From: Kitasatospora xanthocidica
Lineage (GTDB): Bacteria; Actinomycetota; Actinomycetes; Streptomycetales; Streptomycetaceae
Direction: 5' to 3'
Assembly: GCF_014656195.1 (NCBI RefSeq)
Contig: NZ_BNBY01000012.1
Span: 1 to 64,000, forward strand
Length of the DNA stretch: 64,000 nucleotides
The notes below the pieces were generated by a model. That model saw only the letters and a program-made list of their open reading frames with translations. It was not told where the DNA came from and did no database searches. The translations under genes and the position numbers were made by a program. Shown in pieces: positions 25,122-33,318 of the stretch; positions within the stretch are counted from its first letter, which is position 1, and the number at the start of each line of letters is the position of its first letter.

Positions 25122-27445
25122 CGTCGCCTACCGACATCGGCGCAGCACCCCAGCAGGACGGTGGCGAGGGCGGCGCACCGGAGCCGTTCGGACTGGGCAG
25201 CTCCCCGCTGCGCAGCGACGCGCTGCCCAAGGCGCTCGGCATCTACCCGTACGCGGCCGACCTGTGGGCCGAGGGGCTGCTGTGGGGCGCGGTGCTGCGC
25301 TCGCCGCACCCGCACGCCCGGATCCGCGGCATCGACACCTCGGCCGCGCTGGCGCTGCCCGGCGTGCACGCCGTGGTCACCGCCGCCGACCTGCCGCCCG
25401 GCCCGGACGGCACCCCCGACGGCGCCCCGGCCGGTCCGGTCGTCGCCGACCGGCCGGTGCTGGCCGCCGGCGTGGTGCGCCACCACGGCGAGCCGATCGC
25501 CGCGGTGGCCGCCGACCACCCGGACACCGCCCGGCTGGCGGTCGGTCTGATCGTGGTCGACTACGAGCCCCTGGAGGCCGTGACCGACCCCGAGCAGGCC
25601 TTCACCGCGCCGGCGCTGCACCCGGACGGCAACCTCTTCCGCCACCTGCCGCTGCGCACCGGGGACCCGGACGCGGTCGGCGAGATCGTCGTCGAGGGCC
25701 TCTACCAGGTCGGCCGGCAGGACCCGGCGCCGCTCGGGGCCGAGGCCGGGCTGGCCGTGCCGCGCCCGGACGGCGGCGTTGAGCTGCACCTGTCCTCCAC
25801 CGACCCGCACGGCGACCGCGACCGCACCGCCGCCTGCCTCGGCCTGGAGCCCGACCGGGTCCGGCTGGTGGTCACCGGCGTGCCCGGCGCCACCACCGAC
25901 CGCGAGGACCTCTCCTTCCAGGTCACCCTGGCGCTGCTGGCGCTGCGCACCGGCCGTCCGGTGAAGATGACCCTCACCCGCGAGGAGTCCTTCCAGACCC
26001 ACACCTCGCGCCACCCCGCGCTGCTGCGCTACCGCCACCACGCCGACGCCGACGGCACGCTGGTGAAGGTCGAGGCGCAGATCCTGCTGGACGGCGGCGC
26101 CTACGCGGACGTCTCCGCCGAGGCGCTGGCCGCCGCGACGGCGTTCTCGGCCGGCCCGTACGTCTGCCCGAACGTCTTCGTGGACGCCTGGGCGGTGCGC
26201 ACCAACAACCCGCCGGCCGGGCGGATGCGCGGCGAGGGCGCGCTGCAGGCCTGCTTCGCGTACGAGTCGCAGCTGGACCAGCTCGCCGCCCGGGTGGGCG
26301 TGGACCCGGTGGAGATCCGCCGGCGCAACGCGATGTCCACCGGCGACCCGCTGCCCACCGGACAGGCGGTCACCTGCCCGGCGCCGGTGCGCGCGCTGCT
26401 GGACGCCGTCGCGGACGAGCCGCTGCCGGCCCTGCCGGTGGACGACCCGGACGCCGAGTGGCTGCTGCCCGGCGGCCCCGGCGGTGCGGGCGACCCGGCG
26501 GCGGTGCGGCGCGGCATCGGCTACGCCGTCGGCATGGTGCACATGCTGGGCGCCGAGGGCGAGGACGAGGTGTCCACCGCGACCGTCCGGGTCAGCGGGG
26601 ACCACGCCACGGTGATCTGCGCGGCGGTCGACGCCGGGCAGGGCTTCGCCACGCTGGCCCGGCAGATCGTGCAGACCGTGCTGGGCGTCAGCGAGGTCTA
26701 CATCGCGCCGGCCGACAGCGACCAGTCGATCGCCGGGCCCTCCGCCCGCGGCCGGCACACCTGGGTCTCCGGCGGGGCCGTCGAGCGGGCCGCGCTGATG
26801 GTCCGCCACCAGCTGCTGCAGCCGATCGCGGCCAACTTCGGGATGTCGTCGGAGCTGCTGCAGATCGCCGACGGCAAGATCACCTCGTACGACGGGGTGC
26901 TCGGCATGCCGGTCGCCGAGGCCCTGGAGGGCAAGGAGCTCTGGGCCACCGCGCAGTGCCGCCCGCACCCCACCGAGCCGCTGGACGAGGCCGGGCAGGG
27001 CGACGCCTTCGTCTCCATCTCGTTCTGCGCGATGCGCGCGGTGGTGGACGTGGACATCGAGCTGGGCGCCGTGCGGGTGGTCGAGATGACGGTCGCCCAG
27101 GACGTCGGCCGGGCGCTGAACCCGCGGCAGATCGAGGACCGGATCGAGGCGGGCGTGGCCCAGGGTGTCGGCCTGGCGCTGCTGGAGGACCTGCGCACCG
27201 AGGGCGGCGTGCTGCAGAACCCCTCGCTCACCGGCTACCGGCTGCCCACGGCGCTGGACACGCCCGAGGTGCGGATCGCGGCGCTGCTGGAGGAGCGCGA
27301 CGTGGTCGCCCCCTTCGGGGCCAAGGCGGTCGGCGCGGCGCCCGCGGTGGTCGCCCCGGCGGCCGTCGCCGCGGCCGTGCGCGCCGCCACCGGCCTGCCG
27401 GTCGGCCGGCTGCCGATCCGCGCGGAGGACGCCGTCACGGCCTGA
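25118..27445 (+). CDS. Molybdenum hydroxylase molybdopterin-binding (large) subunit
   Basis: Catalytic subunit of the xanthine dehydrogenase family, 775 aa, binding the molybdopterin cofactor. ATG 25118 overlaps the preceding stop (ATGA). Motifs include ALRTGRPVKMTLTREE, the cofactor loop NPPAGRMRGEGALQACFAYE, AAVDAGQGFATL, and a C-terminal EERDVVAPFGAKAVGAAP region that carries the catalytic Glu region. The substrate (purine, aldehyde, CO or other) cannot be deduced; the CO-specific AYRCSFR loop is not present, so CO dehydrogenase is unlikely. It ends 14 nt before a 21-bp terminator. Confidence 0.88.
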   Translation: MTSPTDIGAAPQQDGGEGGAPEPFGLGSSPLRSDALPKALGIYPYAADLWAEGLLWGAVLRSPHPHARIRGIDTSAALALPGVHAVVTAADLPPGPDGTPDGAPAGPVVADRPVLAAGVVRHHGEPIAAVAADHPDTARLAVGLIVVDYEPLEAVTDPEQAFTAPALHPDGNLFRHLPLRTGDPDAVGEIVVEGLYQVGRQDPAPLGAEAGLAVPRPDGGVELHLSSTDPHGDRDRTAACLGLEPDRVRLVVTGVPGATTDREDLSFQVTLALLALRTGRPVKMTLTREESFQTHTSRHPALLRYRHHADADGTLVKVEAQILLDGGAYADVSAEALAAATAFSAGPYVCPNVFVDAWAVRTNNPPAGRMRGEGALQACFAYESQLDQLAARVGVDPVEIRRRNAMSTGDPLPTGQAVTCPAPVRALLDAVADEPLPALPVDDPDAEWLLPGGPGGAGDPAAVRRGIGYAVGMVHMLGAEGEDEVSTATVRVSGDHATVICAAVDAGQGFATLARQIVQTVLGVSEVYIAPADSDQSIAGPSARGRHTWVSGGAVERAALMVRHQLLQPIAANFGMSSELLQIADGKITSYDGVLGMPVAEALEGKELWATAQCRPHPTEPLDEAGQGDAFVSISFCAMRAVVDVDIELGAVRVVEMTVAQDVGRALNPRQIEDRIEAGVAQGVGLALLEDLRTEGGVLQNPSLTGYRLPTALDTPEVRIAALLEERDVVAPFGAKAVGAAPAVVAPAAVAAAVRAATGLPVGRLPIRAEDAVTA

Positions 27446-27458
27446 ACCGGGAAAAGCG

Positions 27459-27506
27459 AAAAGGAATTGCCGGTCGACTTCTCGGAGTCGACCGGCAATT
27501 CCTTTT
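27459..27506. terminator. Strong bidirectional terminator
   Basis: A 21-bp perfect stem (27459-27479 with 27486-27506) has a 6-nt loop and ends in TTTT on both strands. It serves the molybdenum hydroxylase operon rightward and tRNA-Cys leftward. Confidence 0.95.
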
Positions 27507-27512
27507 CCGGTG

Positions 27513-27584
27513 AGGCCGTGGCGGGAATTGAACCCGCGTACACCGCTTTGCAGACGGTCCCCTCAGCCACTCGGGCACACGGCC
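27513..27584 (-). tRNA. tRNA-Cys (GCA)
   Basis: A 72-nt cloverleaf on the minus strand. The acceptor GGCCGTG pairs with CACGGCC, the D-arm is present, the anticodon loop CTGCAAA gives anticodon GCA, and the T-arm has GGGTTCAATTCCC. The discriminator is U, as usual for Cys. CCA is not encoded. It lies between a shared terminator and the riboswitch-SMR gene. Confidence 0.95.
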
Positions 27585-27671
27585 AGTGAATTCATGGTGG
27601 CGGATCACGACTCGGCCGGTCAATGAAGTTTTGTAAATTCTGTATGGCAATGTGTGCTACCGTCGAAGGCA

Positions 27672-27692
27672 GGTGGCGGCAATTCCGCCACC
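27672..27692 (+). other. Hairpin immediately before the riboswitch
   Basis: An 8-bp perfect stem GGTGGCGG/CCGCCACC with a 5-nt loop directly abuts the guanidine-III aptamer. It may help isolate or stabilise the leader. Confidence 0.5.
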
Positions 27693-27732
27693 CCGGACGA
27701 GCGCGTCGTACCCGGTGACGACAAGACGGCGC
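27693..27732 (+). promoter_or_regulatory. Guanidine-III riboswitch (ykkC-III)
   Basis: The 40-nt segment starts CCGGACGAGCGCG, continues with the invariant GTACCCGGT and ends ACAAGACGGCGC. This follows the consensus of the guanidine-III pseudoknot aptamer as I remember it from the Thermobifida fusca structure, with small changes in the hairpin. It lies 46 nt upstream of an SMR exporter gene, the expected partner. Guanidinium binding is expected to raise expression of the exporter. Confidence 0.88.
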
Positions 27733-27778
27733 AGTTCAGCGGCAATCCGGCCGCTGTGGACTGCGGAGGTACGCCGTC

Positions 27779-28093
27779 ATGGCCTGGCTCGTTCTGATCG
27801 TCTCGGGTCTCCTGGAGACCGTCTGGGCGGTCGCCCTGGAATCGTCCAAGGGCTTCTCCCGGCTCGTTCCCACCCTCGTCTTCGGCGTCGCACTGCTGTT
27901 CAGCATGGGCGGCCTGGCGTACGCGATGCGCACCATTCCGATCGGCACCGGGTACGCGGTCTGGGTCGGCATCGGCGCGGTCGGCACCGCGGTCTACGGC
28001 ATGGCCGTCCTGGGCGACGCGGTGACCATGGCCCGGATCGGCTGCCTGCTGCTGATCGTCTCCGGCGTGGTGGGCCTCAAGGTGCTGCACTGA
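27779..28093 (+). CDS. SMR family transporter, guanidinium exporter (Gdx type)
   Basis: A 104-aa four-helix small multidrug resistance protein. The N-terminus MAWLVLIVSGLLETVWAVAL carries the essential membrane Glu13, and WAVALESSKGFSRLVPTL resembles the Gdx/SugE branch more than the EmrE branch. Such proteins exchange guanidinium for protons as antiparallel dimers. ATG 27779 has GCGGAGG 11 nt upstream. The guanidine-III riboswitch in its leader supports this substrate. It appears as a single gene; the next gene, an MFS transporter, has its own -10 box. Confidence 0.92.
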   Translation: MAWLVLIVSGLLETVWAVALESSKGFSRLVPTLVFGVALLFSMGGLAYAMRTIPIGTGYAVWVGIGAVGTAVYGMAVLGDAVTMARIGCLLLIVSGVVGLKVLH

Positions 28094-28162
28094 CCTGGCC
28101 CTACGTCCGGAGACCTAGTCGATCACCGACCCTGGTCAGGGGTCATCGGGGCGGACGGCTCT

Positions 28163-28168
28163 TACGAT
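28163..28168 (+). promoter_or_regulatory. -10 box of the MFS transporter gene
   Basis: TACGAT lies 7 nt before ATG 28176 without a Shine-Dalgarno sequence, which fits leaderless transcription. Confidence 0.45.
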
Positions 28169-28175
28169 GTTACGT

Positions 28176-29615
28176 ATGACCACTGCCTCCCCCACCTCGG
28201 TCGACCCCGTACCGATACCCCTGGACGACGACCCCGGCGGCGGGGTGCTCGGCGGGCGCTACCGCGCGCTGACGCTGGGGATCGTCTCGGTGGTCCTGGT
28301 GATCGCCTTCGAGGCGACCGCCGTCAACACCGCGATGCCGACCGCGGCCCGCCAGCTGGACGGCCTCGGGCTGTACGCCTTCGCCTTCTCCGGCTACTTC
28401 ACCACCACGCTGTTCGCCCTGGTCGTCTCCGGCCAGTGGTGCGACCGGCGCGGGCCGCTGCAGCCGCTGTTCGCCGGCATCGCGGTGTTCGGCGTCGGAC
28501 TGCTGGTGGCTGGGACGGCGCCCGGGATGTGGGTGTTCGTGGCCGGACGGGCGGTCCAGGGCCTGGGCGGCGGGCTGGTGATCGTCGCGCTGTACGTGGT
28601 GGTCGGCCGGGCCTATCCGGAGCGGCTGCGGCCGTCGGTGTTCGCGGCCTTCTCCTCGGCCTGGGTGCTGCCCTCGATCGTCGGACCGCTGGTCGCCGGG
28701 GCGGTCACCCAGCACCTCGGCTGGCGCTGGGTGTTCCTGGCCGTCCCGGTGCTGATCCTGCTGCCGCTGGCCGTGATGGGCCCGGCCCTGGCCCGCTCCG
28801 AGCGCGAGCACCCGGTGGCCAGGGGAGCGGACTTCGACCGCCGGCGCACCCTGCTGGCCGCGATGGCGGCCCTCGGCGCCGCGCTGCTGCAGTACGCGGG
28901 CCAGCGCCGCGACCTGGTCGGGCTACTCCCCGGGGTCGCCGGGGCGGCGCTGCTGGTGCCGGCCGTGCTCGGGCTGCTGCCGAAGGGGACGCTGCGGGCC
29001 GGGCGCGGACTGCCGACGGTGATCCTGCTGCGCGGGGTGGCGGCGGGGGCGTTCTTCGCCGCCGAGGCCTTCATCCCGCTGATGATGACCACCCAGCGCG
29101 GCCTCTCGCCGACGCTGGCCGGGCTCACCCTGACCAGCGGCGGGCTCTCCTGGGCGCTGGGCTCCTGGCTGCAGGGCCGGCCGGGGGCCGAGCGCTACCG
29201 GGAGGCGATGATCCGGGGCGGCTTCGTGCTGACCGCGCTGGCGATCGCGGGCGCGGCGCTGGTGCTGGTCCCGGGGGTGCCGGCCTGGGCGGCCTCGGTG
29301 GCCTGGGGGATCGGCGGCGTCGGGATGGGCCTGGCCGTCGCGAGCGTCAGCGTGCTGATGATGAAGCTCTCCGCGCCCGAGGACGCCGGGGCCAACTCGG
29401 CGGCGCTGCAGATGAGCGACGCGCTGGGCAACGTGCTGCTGACCGGTCTGGCCGGGGTGCTGTTCGCGGCGCTGGGCGGCGGCGCCCTGGCGGCGGCCCA
29501 CGGAACGGCCGAAGGCGCCGGTCCGCCCGGCGCCTTCGCGGTGGTCCTGCTGGTGATGGCCGGGGTGGCGCTCCTGGGAGCGCTGCTCTCCGGCCGGGTC
29601 CGCACCCGGTCCTGA
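28176..29615 (+). CDS. MFS transporter (multidrug efflux-like)
   Basis: A 479-aa integral membrane transporter of the major facilitator superfamily. ATG 28176 (MTTASPTSVDP) is chosen, 7 nt after a TACGAT box; ATG 28167 would sit inside that box. The N-terminal half shows VLVIAFEATAVNTAMPTAARQL and motif A-like SGQWCDRRGPLQPLF; antiporter motif C-like ALYVVVGRAYPERLRPS and SSAWVLPSIVGPLVAG follow. I count 12-14 hydrophobic segments, consistent with DHA-type drug:H+ antiporters. Substrate unknown. It is convergent with the deacetylase gene, with 4 nt between stops. Confidence 0.88.
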   Translation: MTTASPTSVDPVPIPLDDDPGGGVLGGRYRALTLGIVSVVLVIAFEATAVNTAMPTAARQLDGLGLYAFAFSGYFTTTLFALVVSGQWCDRRGPLQPLFAGIAVFGVGLLVAGTAPGMWVFVAGRAVQGLGGGLVIVALYVVVGRAYPERLRPSVFAAFSSAWVLPSIVGPLVAGAVTQHLGWRWVFLAVPVLILLPLAVMGPALARSEREHPVARGADFDRRRTLLAAMAALGAALLQYAGQRRDLVGLLPGVAGAALLVPAVLGLLPKGTLRAGRGLPTVILLRGVAAGAFFAAEAFIPLMMTTQRGLSPTLAGLTLTSGGLSWALGSWLQGRPGAERYREAMIRGGFVLTALAIAGAALVLVPGVPAWAASVAWGIGGVGMGLAVASVSVLMMKLSAPEDAGANSAALQMSDALGNVLLTGLAGVLFAALGGGALAAAHGTAEGAGPPGAFAVVLLVMAGVALLGALLSGRVRTRS

Positions 29616-29619
29616 CCGG

Positions 29620-30924
29620 TCAGCCGGTGGCGGCGGCGGTGGCGGCGGAGGGGGCCGTCGCCGCCGCCGGGACGCCGAGGAAGGCCTCCCAGCCGCCCGC
29701 CGGGGCCTGCCCCGGGGCGAGGGTCTGCAGCTTGCGCAGCACCGCCGGCTCCTGGGCGTCCAGCCAGTCGACCAGCTGGCGGAAGGAGACCAGCCGGACC
29801 TCCGGCTTGCCCGCGATCGCCCTGAGCACGTCCTCGACGGCGTTCATGTAGATGCCGCCGTTCCACTCCTCGAAGTGGTTGCCGATGACGTACGGCGCCC
29901 GGTTGCCGTTGTAGGTGCGCTCGAAGCCCATCAGGTAGGCGTCGCGGGCCTGGGTCTGGAAGCCGGGGTGGAGGGCCGGGTCGGCCTTGGTGTTGGGGCC
30001 GCACTGGTTGTACATGATGTTGTAGTCCATCGAGAGCACCTGGAAGGTGTGCCCGGGGAAGGGGATGGACTGCAGCGGGAGGTCCCACAGGGCGCCGCCC
30101 TGGATCTTCTGCGGCCACACCTGGGTGCCGTTGCCGCTGCTGTCGTAGCGCCAGCCGCGCTTGACCGCGGTGGGCAGCAGGTTGCGCTGGCCCTCCAGGC
30201 ACGGGGTGCGGCTGCCGATCAGCTCCTTGCGGTAGTCGAAGGGCAGCGCGGGCAGGTCGGTGAAGCCGGTGTTGGTGCGCCAGTTCGTCACGAAGTCCAT
30301 CGCCTGCTGGATCTCGCTGTCCCACTCCTCGGGGGACCACTTGCCGACGCCGGTGGCGCCGCAGAAGTGGCCGTTGAAGTGGGTGCCGATCTCGTGGCCC
30401 TCCAGCCAGGCCGCGTGCAGGTTCTCCAGGGTGTCGCGGATGTGCTGGTCGCTCAGGTAGCCGATGTCGGAGGCGCCGACCTTGTGCTGCGGCGGGCGGT
30501 ACAGGTCCTTCTTGGACTCGGGCAGCAGGTAGAGGCCGCTGAGGAAGAAGGTCATCTTCGCGTCGTGCTCCTGGGCCAGCCGGCGGAAGCGGGCGAACAG
30601 GCCGTTGTCGAGCTCGCCGGCGCCGTCCCAGGAGAAGACCACGAACTGCGGCGGGCGCTGTCCGGGCCGCAGCCGCTCGGGGACGGGCTGGTGCGGCTGC
30701 TCGCCGGTGTCGGAGGTGGAGCCGTCGCCGATCAGCACGGCCTGCGGCTTGGGGACCGGGGCGGGGGTGGGGGAGGCGCCCTGCCCGTCGCCCGCGCCGG
30801 TGGGGGCGGCGGACCCGGGCGTCCGCTCCCCGCCCGTGGCGTGGTCGTTGCCGCAGCCGGCCGCGAGCGCGGCGGCGGTGGCGGCGCCGGCCGTCAGCAG
30901 CGTGCGGCGGGAGAGAGCGTCCAT
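29620..30924 (-). CDS. Tat-exported lipoprotein, polysaccharide deacetylase-like
   Basis: A 434-aa predicted lipoprotein. ATG 30924 has GGAG 6 nt upstream. Residues 1-24 combine a twin-arginine motif (LSRRTLL) and a lipobox (LAAGC, Cys24), so it should be exported folded and lipid-anchored. After a Pro/Thr/Gly-rich linker, the NodB-like domain begins near 100: FSWDGAGE takes the place of TFDDG, and GTHFNGHF holds the HxxxH metal motif. The region around SIPFPGHTFQVLSMDYN is less typical, so the substrate (peptidoglycan or another polysaccharide) is uncertain. It is divergent from the sortase operon. Confidence 0.8.
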   Translation of the reverse strand: MDALSRRTLLTAGAATAAALAAGCGNDHATGGERTPGSAAPTGAGDGQGASPTPAPVPKPQAVLIGDGSTSDTGEQPHQPVPERLRPGQRPPQFVVFSWDGAGELDNGLFARFRRLAQEHDAKMTFFLSGLYLLPESKKDLYRPPQHKVGASDIGYLSDQHIRDTLENLHAAWLEGHEIGTHFNGHFCGATGVGKWSPEEWDSEIQQAMDFVTNWRTNTGFTDLPALPFDYRKELIGSRTPCLEGQRNLLPTAVKRGWRYDSSGNGTQVWPQKIQGGALWDLPLQSIPFPGHTFQVLSMDYNIMYNQCGPNTKADPALHPGFQTQARDAYLMGFERTYNGNRAPYVIGNHFEEWNGGIYMNAVEDVLRAIAGKPEVRLVSFRQLVDWLDAQEPAVLRKLQTLAPGQAPAGGWEAFLGVPAAATAPSAATAAATG

Positions 30925-31354
30925 GGTCACTCCGTTCAAGAGGCGTGCGGCGGCGTGCGGGAGTGCGGGCCCGATCGGGGGCGTGCGGGGGGAGCCGGCC
31001 CGGCCGGGCGGACGGGGATCGAACCCGTGACCGCGACAGCATGGCACGCGGGCGGAACCGGTCGAAGAGGCGCAGCGAACGGTCGAGATCGATCCCTCGA
31101 ACGACGCAACCGAACCCGGCCGTAGAACCGTCGGTAGGTCGTGGCGGGCTCGGTCCCGCGATGATCGCTGGTGGGAGGCGTTCGTCGCGCTCCGCGACCG
31201 GGCGCCCACACGGCGCAGGATCACGGTCGGCAGCCCTGCCGATCGGGGGGTGTCGATACGACCGTCGTATGGACGTGTCATACAGTCCGATCCGGTTCAA
31301 TGGTTCCCAGGAAACTCCCAGGAACCGGGATTCCGTCGGCAGAGGGGAGTGCCC
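30925..31354. promoter_or_regulatory. Divergent intergenic region deacetylase / sortase
   Basis: This 430-bp region without a gene must hold the promoters of two cell-surface genes. It contains a tRNA T-arm-like stretch on the minus strand (31011-31032) but no complete tRNA. No promoter stands out. Confidence 0.3.
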
Positions 31355-31999
31355 GTGGGCGTCCGGCAGAGCAGGAGCCCATGGCCGGGCACCCTGGCGG
31401 CGGGAGCCGCGCTGGTGCTCGGGGCCTGGCTGCTGCGCGACGGCGGCTCGCCGGAGCTTCCGCCCGCCCCGGGCTCGGGGCAGGCCCAGGCCGGCATCGC
31501 GCCGGTCTCCGTCGTCCCCCCGCTGGGACCGTCCGCGCCGACCAGGATCCGCATCCCGGCCGTCCGGCTGGACGCCCCGGTCACCGCGCTCGGGCTGGAC
31601 GCCACCGGCCACCTGCAGGTCCCGCCCGCGACGGACCGGAACCTGGCGGGCTGGTACCGGGGCGGCGCCAGCCCCGGCCAGCGCGGCACCGCGATCCTCG
31701 CGGGGCACGTCGACATCACGTCCGGTCCGGCCGTCTTCTACCATCTGGGAGCGCTCCGTCGGGGGGACCGGATCGAGATCGCCAGGGCGGACGGCGCCAT
31801 CGCCGTCTACCAGCTGTACGCCATCGAAGTGCACGACCGAAAGGACTTCCCGGACGATCGGGTCTACCGTCAGGCCACTGACGCTCAGCTGCGGGTGATC
31901 ACCTGCGGCGGTTCGTACAGTGCGGAACACGGCTACGAGGGAAACGTCGTCGCCTACGGTTTCCTGGCCGACACCACCCCGCCGGGCAAAGCCGCATGA
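31355..31999 (+). CDS. Sortase family transpeptidase (class E/F-like)
   Basis: A 214-aa membrane-anchored sortase. GTG 31355 follows GGGGAG; GTG 31349 is an alternative. One N-terminal membrane segment (TLAAGAALVLGAWLL) is followed by the sortase barrel with catalytic His118 (ILAGHVD) and Cys184 (RVITCGGSY). The usual Arg of the active site is not obvious in the C-terminal GYEGNVVAYGF. Class E/F sortases of actinobacteria attach proteins to the wall or process precursors. No LPxTG-type substrate was seen in the window. The stop overlaps the esterase start (ATGA), so the two are coupled. Confidence 0.85.
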   Translation: MGVRQSRSPWPGTLAAGAALVLGAWLLRDGGSPELPPAPGSGQAQAGIAPVSVVPPLGPSAPTRIRIPAVRLDAPVTALGLDATGHLQVPPATDRNLAGWYRGGASPGQRGTAILAGHVDITSGPAVFYHLGALRRGDRIEIARADGAIAVYQLYAIEVHDRKDFPDDRVYRQATDAQLRVITCGGSYSAEHGYEGNVVAYGFLADTTPPGKAA

Positions 32000-33318
32000 C
32001 CACGATCACTCTCGCCACCCGCTGGAACCCGATCGACTGGCCGCTCACCGAGGGCCCGATCCCGCACGCCGTGACCGTGGCCGGCTGGGCGGCGCTGTTC
32101 GCGCTCGCCGTCGGCCGTGACCGGAGCTGGTGGCGGTTCCGCCTGCCCGCCGCGCTGTTCACCGCGGCCGCCCTCAGCCTGCTGCTCGACGCCGTCGTCG
32201 ACGGCTGGTGGCACCCCTTCCCGGAGGGCACGCCCGAGTACGTGGGCTGGTGGATATCCATCGCCCTGCTCGGGTTCTGCCTGGTCGGCTACCGGTTCCG
32301 CCGGCTCGCCTGGCGCCGCCGGGGCATCGCGCTCGGCCTCAGCGGGCTGGTGCTGCTGATGGCCGCCTCCGAGATCAACATCGGCTTCGGACAGTTCCCG
32401 AGCGGGCGGGTGATGCTGGCGCCGTGGCTCACCAAGACCGACGGGCTGGTCCCCAAGGTCGGGCAGACCCTGGCCGCCCCGCAGGACAAGGTGCTCGACG
32501 AGGTCTGGCAGCCCCCGGCGGACCTCCCCGAGAAGGGCACCGTCTCGGTGGTGCCGATCCCCGGCCTCCGGTCGGGCTTCAAGGCCCGTGACGCGTACGT
32601 CTACCTGCCGCCCGCCTACCAGGCCAACCCGCGGCCGCTGCTGCCGGTGGTCGTGATGATCACCGGCCAGCCCGGGGTGCCGGGGGACTGGGTGCTCTCG
32701 GCGCAGATCAACGAGGCGATGGACGCGTTCGCCGCCGAGCACCACGGCCTCGCGCCGATCGTGGTGATGCCCGACCAGCTCGGCTCGACCTGGGCCAACA
32801 CGCTCTGCCTGGACTCCAAGATCGCCAAGACGCAGACCTACCTGGCGGTGGACGTCCCCAACTGGATCCACCAGAACCTGCAGACCGCCACCGGCCGGAA
32901 GGCCTGGGCGGTCGGCGGCGCCTCGATGGGCGGCACCTGCGCCCTCCAGCTCGGCGTCAACGCGCCCGACGTGTACGGCACCGTCCTGGACATGTCCGGG
33001 CAGGAGGAGCCGACCCTGGGCACCCGGGAGCAGACCGTCAAGGCCGCCTTCGGCGGTGACGGGAAGAAGTTCGACGCGGTCGACCCGGTGCAGGTGATGG
33101 CCCGGAAGAAGTTCCCGGACACCAATGTCGCGCTCGTCGTCGGCGAGACCGACGAGGAGTTCAGGCCGCAGATGGAGAAGGTCTACCAGGCCGTTCAGGG
33201 GGCCGGGATGAAGGCGAAGTTCGAACTGATGCCGGGAGGCCACGGTTGGGTCGTGTTCCGCCCCGGCATCGCCCAGCAGGTCCCGTGGCTCGCCCAGCAG
33301 ACCGGGCTGACCCGGTGA
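31996..33318 (+). CDS. Membrane-anchored alpha/beta-hydrolase esterase
   Basis: A 440-aa protein with about four N-terminal membrane segments (residues 25-125) and an extracytoplasmic esterase-type alpha/beta-hydrolase domain. The nucleophile elbow is GGASMGGTC; an Asp/Glu in VGETDEEF and His in MPGGHGWVVF complete a plausible triad. The fold resembles the putative esterase D/antigen 85 family. It is sandwiched between a sortase and a DUF2156 lysyltransferase-like gene with 4-nt overlaps on both sides, suggesting joint action on lipids or wall polymers. Substrate unknown. Confidence 0.85.
   Translation: MTTITLATRWNPIDWPLTEGPIPHAVTVAGWAALFALAVGRDRSWWRFRLPAALFTAAALSLLLDAVVDGWWHPFPEGTPEYVGWWISIALLGFCLVGYRFRRLAWRRRGIALGLSGLVLLMAASEINIGFGQFPSGRVMLAPWLTKTDGLVPKVGQTLAAPQDKVLDEVWQPPADLPEKGTVSVVPIPGLRSGFKARDAYVYLPPAYQANPRPLLPVVVMITGQPGVPGDWVLSAQINEAMDAFAAEHHGLAPIVVMPDQLGSTWANTLCLDSKIAKTQTYLAVDVPNWIHQNLQTATGRKAWAVGGASMGGTCALQLGVNAPDVYGTVLDMSGQEEPTLGTREQTVKAAFGGDGKKFDAVDPVQVMARKKFPDTNVALVVGETDEEFRPQMEKVYQAVQGAGMKAKFELMPGGHGWVVFRPGIAQQVPWLAQQTGLTR

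Noticed and set aside
31011..31032. tRNA-like T-arm on the minus strand between deacetylase and sortase genes
   Set aside because: GGTCACGGGTTCGATCCCCGTCC folds as a T-arm, but no matching acceptor, D-arm or anticodon arm lies at the right distance. At most a tRNA relic or attachment-site remnant.
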